Shown here piece by piece: positions 24,849 through 31,356 of a DNA stretch of 47,558 nt (position 1 is its first letter; each line of letters starts with the position of its first letter). The translations under genes and the position numbers were made by a program. The DNA comes from Anaerolineae bacterium (GTDB lineage: Bacteria; Chloroflexota; Anaerolineae; Promineifilales; Promineifilaceae): positions 70,497 through 118,054 of the forward strand of contig JAHBVI010000004.1 of NCBI GenBank assembly GCA_019637635.1, read 5' to 3'. The notes beneath the pieces were generated by a model. It was not told the origin of the DNA. It did no database searches and saw nothing but the letters and a program-made list of their open reading frames with translations.

Positions 24849-26024
24849 TTAACGCCCGCCAATCACGGCCACATAATTCGTCACCCACTCATGGTAAGGG
24901 ACGCATTCTGTTTGCGAATCGCATGTAGTGGTTGGCGTTTTCCAGAAGCTGATCTTGTCGAAGTTATCAATACCGTTCGTCTTGCAGCCATCAGGCCCCA
25001 ATAGTTCATTGCCATTACAGGCCGACGGTACCGATGGCACCGAGCCAAACCAGGCCGCCAGATCGCCTTGCAACTTGGGGTTGATGGAATGGTTTAGCCA
25101 TAGATAAGCGCAGTTGGGATGGGGCGCATTGGTGTGCATCATGGTCGTGTCTGCCCAACCCGTCGCCCCTTCTTGGGGGATGACGCTGCCAATGGGCGCG
25201 CCGCCCGCCTGCAACAGGTTCACCTGGAACGGCCAGGAGCCGGAAGCGACCACACCCTCGTTGGTGAAGTCATCCATCTGGATGAACGCATCGTGCCAGT
25301 AACGGCCGACCAGCGTCCGCTGTTGCCGCAATAAATCCAGGGCCGCGTTAAACTGATCCCGGTTCAGTTCATAAGGGTCTTTAATGCCCAGTTCAGGGCG
25401 GTGCGCCATTAGATACAGCGCCGCATCGGCAATGTAAATGGGGCCATCAAATGCCTGAATGCGCCCTTTGTTCGATTGCCCATCCGCCAGCGTCATCTCC
25501 TCAAAAACCACATTCCAGCTATCGGGCGTTTGCCCGCCAAAGGCATCGGTGTTGTACATGAGGACGTTGGAACCCCACTGGTAAGGTACGCCATAATGCA
25601 CACCATCTACCGTGTGCCATTCCGCATTTTGCAGTTTGGGTTCAATCGTGTCCCAGGCGTCAATCAATTCAGTATTGATGGGTTGCACTTTGCCGCCGGA
25701 AATCAGGCGCAGGCTGGCGTCGCCCGAAGCCGTCACCAGGTCAAACCCGCCTTCATTCATCAACGCCACCATCTCATCCGAAGTAGCCGCCACTTTGACG
25801 TTTACATCACAGCCCGTTTCTTGTTCAAAAGTTGTCACCCAATCAAATGCCGGGTCTGTCTTCCCCTCCTCGATGTAACCGGCCCAGGCGATAATGTCTA
25901 CGCGCCCTTCGCCTTCGCCAATTTTCTCCATCATCGCCGGGCCTTCGCTGTCTGAGCCACTACTGCAAGCAGCCAGAAAAACAACCAATAACACCGTCAA
26001 CGCAACCAACCATTTGCTCTTCAT
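24849..26024 (-). CDS. potD: Extracellular solute-binding lipoprotein (PotD/PotF-like)
   Basis: Periplasmic or surface receptor of the ABC importer, 391 residues. The signal peptide ends in a lipobox (VFLAACSSGSDS), so it is lipid-anchored. The body (INIIAWAGY-like VDIIAWAGYIEEGK, CDVNVKVAATSDEMVALM, YQWGSNVLMYNTDAF) is that of the PotD/F family, which binds polyamines. The longer frame starts at 26039, but ATG 26024 is preceded by GGAGG at good spacing. It is first in the operon and 171 bases downstream of the Lrp-type gene. Confidence 0.93.
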   Translation of the reverse strand: MKSKWLVALTVLLVVFLAACSSGSDSEGPAMMEKIGEGEGRVDIIAWAGYIEEGKTDPAFDWVTTFEQETGCDVNVKVAATSDEMVALMNEGGFDLVTASGDASLRLISGGKVQPINTELIDAWDTIEPKLQNAEWHTVDGVHYGVPYQWGSNVLMYNTDAFGGQTPDSWNVVFEEMTLADGQSNKGRIQAFDGPIYIADAALYLMAHRPELGIKDPYELNRDQFNAALDLLRQQRTLVGRYWHDAFIQMDDFTNEGVVASGSWPFQVNLLQAGGAPIGSVIPQEGATGWADTTMMHTNAPHPNCAYLWLNHSINPKLQGDLAAWFGSVPSVPSACNGNELLGPDGCKTNGIDNFDKISFWKTPTTTCDSQTECVPYHEWVTNYVAVIGGR

Positions 26025-26136
26025 TTCTTTTTCCTCCAACTTAATAATCTTTGTCGGCTAAAGCCTCCCCTCCGTTTAGAGAGTTTATGATCGTATCCAT
26101 CGCTTCAATAGGCGGTTTCCTCCTTCAAATTATTTC

Positions 26137-26191
26137 GTTCGTAGTAGGCGATTTATCGCCACCAGCAGGCGATATATGGCCTGCTACGAAC
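26137..26191. repeat. Nested hairpin in the lrp-potD gap
   Basis: GTTCGTAGTAGGC pairs with GCCTGCTACGAAC, with one mismatch. Inside it a second small hairpin GGCGATTTATCGCC folds on itself. It could be the lrp terminator (no U-tract), a leader attenuator of the pot operon, or a small mobile palindrome. Confidence 0.6.
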
Positions 26192-26195
26192 ATTT

Positions 26196-26717
26196 TCAGG
26201 CAGCGTATGGGTTGGGGGGCTGCCATTGGTAAACGTCTTTCAGTTTGATGGGGAGTAGGATGGTCTGGGTGCGGCGCACCCCAGGAATGGGGTGGAGTTG
26301 GTCGGTGATAAACTGGTAGAGTGAGTCAACGCTGCGCGCCAGCACTTGAATGCTGACATCGCGGTCGCCGGTGGCGCAGGCCACGTAGCTCACGTCGTCG
26401 AGTTGGGACACGGCCGTAGCCACATCCCACACCCGCCCCGCCTCCGTCTCAATCAGCACATCGGCCAGGATGGAATAGCCAAACATTGCCGGATTCACAA
26501 TGGGACGCACGTGCAGCACATTCCCCGCCAACAGCCGTTCCAGCCGGTAACGGATGGTACGGGCCGGCTGATTCAACCGGCGAGACATTTCCATGCAGGA
26601 CATACGGCCGTCGGCCGCCAATAATGCAATAATCTCATGATCCAGGGCATCTATCGTGTCCATGCCGTTTGTTGAAATGGGTCGGTTAGAGGTCGTTTCC
26701 GGGGGAAGTATATCCAT
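26196..26717 (-). CDS. Lrp/AsnC-family transcriptional regulator
   Basis: About 173 residues. An N-terminal winged helix (LDHEIIALLAADGRMSCMEM, then RRLNQPARTIRYRLERL) is followed by the RAM ligand-binding domain (VSYVACATGDRDVSIQVLAR, PGVRRTQTILLPI). Proteins of this family bind amino acids and form octamers. The start may be ATG 26717 or the internal ATG 26663, which gives the usual short Lrp N-terminus MDTIDALDHEI; neither has a clear ribosome binding site. It lies upstream of and in line with the pot operon, and an imperfect palindrome in its own promoter region suggests autoregulation. Regulation of pot is inferred from position. Confidence 0.9.
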   Translation of the reverse strand: MDILPPETTSNRPISTNGMDTIDALDHEIIALLAADGRMSCMEMSRRLNQPARTIRYRLERLLAGNVLHVRPIVNPAMFGYSILADVLIETEAGRVWDVATAVSQLDDVSYVACATGDRDVSIQVLARSVDSLYQFITDQLHPIPGVRRTQTILLPIKLKDVYQWQPPNPYAA

Positions 26718-26743
26718 TGGCAAAATAACGGCAAATGATAGTT

Positions 26744-26773
26744 GTCAATGTTGCCGTATCGGCAACTATTGAC
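26744..26773. promoter_or_regulatory. Imperfect palindrome, probable Lrp-type operator
   Basis: GTCAATGTTGCC and GGCAACTATTGAC are reverse complements except for one inserted base, around a GTATC centre. It sits in the divergent gap between the regulator gene and the glutaminyl cyclase gene, 27 bases upstream of ATG 26717, the classic position for an autoregulatory site. Confidence 0.55.
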
Positions 26774-26857
26774 CTGAGAGAAACAGGAGGAAGTTTTAGA
26801 ATTGCCACAATACCGCTAAAATAACGGCCGTTTTACACAAAAGGATCTTCAAGGCTT

Positions 26858-27862
26858 ATGCAAAGGATAAATAGAATCCTCATCCTAATACTACTGCTCA
26901 CGGCCATCGCCCTCACCGCCTGTAACTCGCCACAACCAACGGCCGCGCCCGCCACCCCCACAATGATCACTGCAATGGGGACGGCCGTGCCCACGACCGC
27001 CCCCGCCTACCCGCCCGGTGGCTATACGGCCGTCATCCAGACGCCTATCACCGTTCAGGCTTACCCGCCCGGCACCCACCCCGGAGTTGCCCCCCCGTCG
27101 CCAGACATGGCCGCCTACCCTGCCCCACAACCCACCAGCACCGCACCCGTCTATACCTATCGCCTTGTCAACCAATATCCCCACGACGCGACCGCCTTTA
27201 CGCAGGGGCTGGTCTGGCTGGATGATGAACTTTATGAGGGTACCGGGGGTAACGGCCAATCTTCTTTGCGACGGGTAACGCCGGAAAATGGCGAAGTACA
27301 GCAGATAGTTTCCCTGCCGGAAGAGTATTTTGGTGAAGGTATTACCATTTGGGAAGATCGGATTTTCCAACTTACCTGGGATGAGCGGACGGCTTTTGTC
27401 TATGACCGGGAGACGTTTGAGCAGGTGGGTCAATATTCCTATGACACAGAAGGATGGGGCATCACACATGACGGCCGTCAACTCATCATGTCTGATGGCA
27501 CTAATACCTTATACTTCCGTGACCCAGAAACCTTTGCCGAAACCGGACAGATACAGGTACTGGATGGCAATGTACCCATCACACGCCTGAATGAACTGGA
27601 ATATATAAACGGTGAGATTTGGGCTAACGTCTGGCTAACGTCTTACTTCGGATTAACCGACCCTATAGTGCGTATTGACCCGGCAACAGGGCAAGTGGTC
27701 GGCTGGATAGATGTGGCCGGGCTGCGGCCGTCAGAAACACTAGAAGATGTCAATGCTACTCCAAATGGCATTGCCTATGATGCAGAAAACGGCCGTCTCT
27801 TCGTCACCGGCAAACGCTGGCCCGTTCTGTACGAAATTGAAGTTGTCCCTGCTGATTCGTAA
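26858..27862 (+). CDS. Glutaminyl-peptide cyclotransferase, lipoprotein form
   Basis: Converts N-terminal glutamine of peptides to pyroglutamate outside the cytoplasm. The signal peptide with lipobox (LTAIALTACNS) is followed by a Pro/Thr linker of about 90 residues and then a five-bladed propeller of the plant/bacterial QC type: NQYPHDATAFTQGLVW, YEGTGGNGQSSLRRV, EYFGEGITIW, EGWGITHDGRQLIMSDG, NELEYINGEIWANVW. The length of 334 with linker is in range. The stop codon TAA is inside the first unit of the following repeat element. It is divergent from the Lrp gene and shares its promoter region. Confidence 0.93.
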   Translation: MQRINRILILILLLTAIALTACNSPQPTAAPATPTMITAMGTAVPTTAPAYPPGGYTAVIQTPITVQAYPPGTHPGVAPPSPDMAAYPAPQPTSTAPVYTYRLVNQYPHDATAFTQGLVWLDDELYEGTGGNGQSSLRRVTPENGEVQQIVSLPEEYFGEGITIWEDRIFQLTWDERTAFVYDRETFEQVGQYSYDTEGWGITHDGRQLIMSDGTNTLYFRDPETFAETGQIQVLDGNVPITRLNELEYINGEIWANVWLTSYFGLTDPIVRIDPATGQVVGWIDVAGLRPSETLEDVNATPNGIAYDAENGRLFVTGKRWPVLYEIEVVPADS

Positions 27863-27916
27863 ACCGTAATCCGTCATCCGTCATCAGTTAACGGATTACG
27901 GTTTACGGATCACGGA
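27857..27916. repeat. Heptad inverted-repeat element (GTAATCC/GTCATCC type)
   Basis: GTAAACC, GTAATCC, GTCATCC, GTCATCA on the left; GGATTAC, GGTTTAC, GGATCAC on the right. It ends about 12 bases before the GNAT gene. The glutaminyl cyclase stop codon is in the first unit. Confidence 0.8.
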
Positions 27917-27928
27917 AAACGAGGCCCC

Positions 27929-28981
27929 ATGAACAACCCCCATCTGCTCATCCGTCCCCTCCACCCTGATGATGCTGCCGACCAATATGCCATCGTCAGC
28001 GACCCGCGTGTGGCTGTGAACCTCATGCACCTGCCCAGTGCGGAGCTTACCGAAACACACAAGTGGATTCAAGAACCAAAAACGGGGCGTCACCGGTTGG
28101 CAGCGGAACTAAACGGCCGTGTCATTGGCGCCATCAACGTGCAACAAAACCTGAGGCCCCGCCTGATGCACAGCGGCAAACTGGGCATGATGGTACACCC
28201 CGACCATTGGGGCCAGGGCGTCGGCAGCGCGCTGATGGCCGCCGCCCTCGACCTGGCCGACAACTGGCTCAACCTGCTGCGGCTGGAACTGGAAGTGTAT
28301 ACTCACAACGCCCCGGCCATTCACCTGTATGAAAAATTCGGTTTTGTCAGCGAGGGGGTTAAACGGAAGGCGGTGTTTGGCGACGGCCGTTACTTTGACG
28401 CACACATGATGGCCCGGCTGCGCCACCCGGAATGGTTTGCCAGCCAACCAACACCGCCGGAAACACGGCCGTTAAAAAAGCCGGAACCCGCCCATGCCAC
28501 CATCCGCCCGCCCCGCTACCCGGATGACGTAGATGACCTCTATCACATCTTCCGCCTGCCCACCGTGGCCCGCACCACGCTGCAACTACCCAGCCAGGAA
28601 ATCGGACTGACCAATGACCGGCTGAAAGAAACACTGCCCGGTTTGTATCGTTATGTAGCGGAAGTGGACGGCCGTGTCGTGGGCATAGCCACGCTGCATC
28701 AAAGCCAAAACCCCCGCGAACACCACGCCGCCGGGTTGGGCATGATGGTACACCCGGATTACTGGGGGCGCGGCATCGGCTCGCAACTGCTGGACGCCCT
28801 GGTCAGGCTGGCCGATAACTGGCTGCAACTGACCCGCGTGGAACTGGAAGTGAACACCGACAACCCCGCCGCCATTCGCCTGTATGAAAAACACGGCTTT
28901 GATATTGAAGGCAACCACAAACTACACGCCTACGGCGACGGCCGTATAGCCGACAGCCACTTTATGGCCCGCATCCGCTAA
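27929..28981 (+). CDS. Tandem GNAT N-acetyltransferase (two domains)
   Basis: 350 residues made of two GNAT domains, about 1-170 and 185-350, that resemble each other closely. The first has GMMVHPDHWGQGVGSALM and LELEVYTHNAPAIHLYEKFG; the second has GMMVHPDYWGRGIGSQLL and VELEVNTDNPAAIRLYEKHG. Both keep the acetyl-CoA-binding Q/RGxG and the Asn/Tyr of the last strand, so both may be active. The pattern resembles RimJ/RimL/SpeG-like acetyltransferases; the substrate is unknown. The internal similarity indicates duplication. An ACGAGG site precedes the ATG. Confidence 0.9.
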   Translation: MNNPHLLIRPLHPDDAADQYAIVSDPRVAVNLMHLPSAELTETHKWIQEPKTGRHRLAAELNGRVIGAINVQQNLRPRLMHSGKLGMMVHPDHWGQGVGSALMAAALDLADNWLNLLRLELEVYTHNAPAIHLYEKFGFVSEGVKRKAVFGDGRYFDAHMMARLRHPEWFASQPTPPETRPLKKPEPAHATIRPPRYPDDVDDLYHIFRLPTVARTTLQLPSQEIGLTNDRLKETLPGLYRYVAEVDGRVVGIATLHQSQNPREHHAAGLGMMVHPDYWGRGIGSQLLDALVRLADNWLQLTRVELEVNTDNPAAIRLYEKHGFDIEGNHKLHAYGDGRIADSHFMARIR

Positions 28982-28984
28982 AGC

Positions 28985-29046
28985 AGTGCCAGGCACAGGG
29001 CAAAACTCCTGGTCAGACCAATGCCTTATGCCCTGTGCCTGGCACT
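28985..29046. repeat. Long perfect inverted repeat (AGTGCCAGGCACAGGGCA)
   Basis: The 18-base arm at 28985-29002 and its exact complement at 29029-29046 flank a 26-base loop containing CTCCTGGTCAGACC. The same family recurs at 44334-44397, and a half-copy without partner lies at about 1714-1727 (GCCCTGTGCCTGGC). Confidence 0.85.
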
Positions 29047-29059
29047 TCCATCACCACCT

Positions 29060-30301
29060 ATGACAAAAACCCTCCGCACCCTCACCCGCCAACACGCCCG
29101 CCGCCTGGCCATCAGCCGCCAACACCTGGACGGCCGTACCCCCCCACCCCTGCTCGATCTCATCCGCGACCTGGGCTGCGTGCAGCTAGACCCCATCCGC
29201 CACGTGGAACGCACCCACCTACTGGTGCTGTGGAGCCGCCTGGGGCAGTTCGACGAAGCCGAACTGGAACGGCTGCGCTGGCAAGATCGCGCCCTGTTTG
29301 AATACTGGGCGCACGCCGCCTCCCTCGTCCTCACCGAAGATTACCCGGTTCACCGCTGGCGCATGGATTTGCTGCATGACGACGCCGACTCCCGCCAGGC
29401 ACGCGCCTGGAAAGCGTGGTTTGCTGAAGAGGCAGACACGATGTTCCCCTTGCTGAATCACGTTCGGGCACAGTTACAGCAAAACGGCCCCATGCTCTCC
29501 CGCCAGTTTGAAGAAGAAGCGGCCAAATTTCCCTCACGCTGGTACAACGGCCGTTACGTACCCCGCATCCTGGACTATCTGTGGAGCAAAGGAGAAGTGA
29601 TGGTTCACGGCCGTCCCGGCAACCAACGCCTTTGGGGCCTGGCCGAAACCTTCTGGCCGGACTGGACGCCCCTGGAAAGCTGGCATCCCGAACAGGTCAC
29701 GGCCGTAGCCGCCCAAAAATCACTGCGCGCCCTGGGCGTGGCTACGCCCACCCAGATCAAATGGCACTTCACCCGCCAGACGTATCCAGAGTTGACGGCC
29801 GTGCTCAATCAACTGCGCAAAGAAGGCATCATTGAAAAAGTGCAAATCGTAGAAAATGGCCAGCCGCTCAAAGGTGACTGGTATATGCACAGCGCCGACG
29901 CCCCCTTGCTGACAGCCATCCAGGCCGGCGACTGGCAGCCGCGCACGGCGCTGCTCTCCCCCTTTGACAACCTCATCTGCGACCGCGACCGCACGGAGCT
30001 GCTCTGGGACTTCTTCTACCGCATTGAAATCTACGTGCCTGCCGCCAAACGAGAATACGGCTACTACGTGCTGCCCATCCTGCACGGCGACCAACTCATC
30101 GGCCGCGTAGACTCCAAAATGGACCGCCAGACCAACACCTGGCACATCCACAACGTCTACGCCCAACCCGACGCCCAGGCCGATGAAGAGACAATTAAAG
30201 GGGTGGCTACGGCCGTGCAAAACCTGGCAACCTGCCTGAGCGCCACCCAAATAGCCTGGGGGAATCTGCCGCCCATGTGGGCTGCCCTGGCACAGGCTTG
30301 A
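29060..30301 (+). CDS. ycaQ: YcaQ/AlkX-type winged-helix DNA glycosylase
   Basis: 413 residues of the HTH_42/YcaQ family, monofunctional DNA glycosylases with tandem winged helices that remove bulky alkyl lesions and unhook interstrand crosslinks. The N-terminal block LGCVQLDPIRHVERTHLL contains QLD, the QxD form that marks the YcaQ/AlkX branch as opposed to the QxQ of AlkZ. Further family marks are FEYWAHAASLVLTEDYPVHR, HGRPGNQRLWGLAE and LLSPFDNLICDRDRTELLWD. The frame runs back to 29021, but those codons are the right arm of the preceding inverted repeat, so ATG 29060 is used. No ribosome binding site is evident. Confidence 0.92.
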   Translation: MTKTLRTLTRQHARRLAISRQHLDGRTPPPLLDLIRDLGCVQLDPIRHVERTHLLVLWSRLGQFDEAELERLRWQDRALFEYWAHAASLVLTEDYPVHRWRMDLLHDDADSRQARAWKAWFAEEADTMFPLLNHVRAQLQQNGPMLSRQFEEEAAKFPSRWYNGRYVPRILDYLWSKGEVMVHGRPGNQRLWGLAETFWPDWTPLESWHPEQVTAVAAQKSLRALGVATPTQIKWHFTRQTYPELTAVLNQLRKEGIIEKVQIVENGQPLKGDWYMHSADAPLLTAIQAGDWQPRTALLSPFDNLICDRDRTELLWDFFYRIEIYVPAAKREYGYYVLPILHGDQLIGRVDSKMDRQTNTWHIHNVYAQPDAQADEETIKGVATAVQNLATCLSATQIAWGNLPPMWAALAQA

Positions 30302-30304
30302 AAA

Positions 30305-30361
30305 TAGAGATTAGAGATTGGAGATTGTTCAATCTCTAATCTCCAATCTCCGATCCCCAAT
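30305..30361. repeat. Heptad inverted-repeat element (GAGATTA/GAGATTG type)
   Basis: GAGATTA, GAGATTG, GAGATTG on the left; CAATCTC, TAATCTC, CAATCTC on the right; loop TTCA. The potential stem is about 20 bp. It fills the gap between the ycaQ stop and the EamA start. Confidence 0.85.
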
Positions 30362-30366
30362 CCCCC

Positions 30367-31284
30367 ATGAAACAAACCACCACATCCCCCTACCTCACCT
30401 CCCCCCTTGCCTGGCTCACCATGGCGCTGGCGGCGCAAATGGGCTGGGGCGCATATCCCGTCCTGCTACGCTATTTGCAGACCGTCAGTGGACTGCCCGG
30501 CCTGTCGCTGCTGGCGGTTGGCAACATGGTCGTGCTGCTGATCGTCGCCGCCGTCATCCTGCCGCGCGTAGACCGGCGCATCTTCCGGCTGCGCATCGTC
30601 TGGCTATTTGGGCTGTTGGTGGTGCTGCGGGGCATCACCAACCTGCTGGCAACCCGCTACACGCTGGCTGTCTATGCGCAAATCATCTACCTGATGACCC
30701 CCTTCATCGTCGCCCTGCTCAGCCGGGTGGTCCTCAAAGAGCAGTTGCCCCGCCACACGATCAAAGCGTTGACCATTGCCCTGGTGGGGGCGCTGTTTAT
30801 CGTCAGTGGTGATTGGGGGGCTACGGCCGTGTCCACCCACCGCCACGACCTGCTCGGCGTCCTCTTTGCCATCCTCAGCAGCATCTCCCTGGCCTTTTAC
30901 ATGATCGTCACCCGGCGCAGCGCCGCCAGCCACGCCTCCGGCGAGGGGCTGCTGCTGGTACATCTCATTTCGCTCTTCTCTTTTTCGCTGCTTGCCAGCC
31001 TGCTGGTGGGTGAAGATTGGGGACAGTGGCGCAGCCTGACGGCCGTAGACTGGCTCGTTTTTGCCGGTCTCAGCCTGGGTGTGCTGCTCGGCGCTAACCT
31101 GGGGCAAATTCGCTCCATCCAGCAGCTAGGCGCGCCCGTCGTCAGCAGCATGATGGCGATGCGCCTGGTCAGCGCCCTGCTCTTTGCCGGGCTGCTGCTG
31201 GGCGAACGGCTCACCTCGGTGTGGCAGCTTATCGGCGCGGGTATTATCATTGTCACCATTACCTGGTATTTACGGCAGGCGTAA
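30367..31284 (+). CDS. EamA/DMT-family transporter
   Basis: 305 residues, ten predicted membrane helices in two EamA repeats, of the drug/metabolite exporter superfamily. Recognisable elements are MAAQMGWGAYP-like MALAAQMGWGAYPVLLRY, LVVLRGITNLLATRYTLAVY and, near the end of the second repeat, VSSMMAMRLVSALLFAGLLL GERLTS (written in two parts). The substrate cannot be predicted. Repeat elements lie at both ends of the gene. Confidence 0.9.
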   Translation: MKQTTTSPYLTSPLAWLTMALAAQMGWGAYPVLLRYLQTVSGLPGLSLLAVGNMVVLLIVAAVILPRVDRRIFRLRIVWLFGLLVVLRGITNLLATRYTLAVYAQIIYLMTPFIVALLSRVVLKEQLPRHTIKALTIALVGALFIVSGDWGATAVSTHRHDLLGVLFAILSSISLAFYMIVTRRSAASHASGEGLLLVHLISLFSFSLLASLLVGEDWGQWRSLTAVDWLVFAGLSLGVLLGANLGQIRSIQQLGAPVVSSMMAMRLVSALLFAGLLLGERLTSVWQLIGAGIIIVTITWYLRQA

Positions 31285-31290
31285 TAGAGG

Positions 31291-31348
31291 TGATTGGAGA
31301 TTAGAGATTGGAGATTTATTAATCTCTAATCTCCAATCTCCAATCTCT
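31291..31348. repeat. Heptad inverted-repeat element (GAGATTA/GAGATTG type)
   Basis: Nearly the same unit set as the element at 30305, with loop TTA, between the EamA and SEDS-PBP genes. The two flank the EamA gene almost symmetrically. Confidence 0.85.
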
Positions 31349-31356
31349 ACACAACT

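Noticed and set aside
28985..29046. Intrinsic terminator for the GNAT gene
   Set aside because: The stem is perfect, but the loop is 26 bases long and no U-tract follows; an identical-family copy lies in a divergent gap where a terminator makes no sense.
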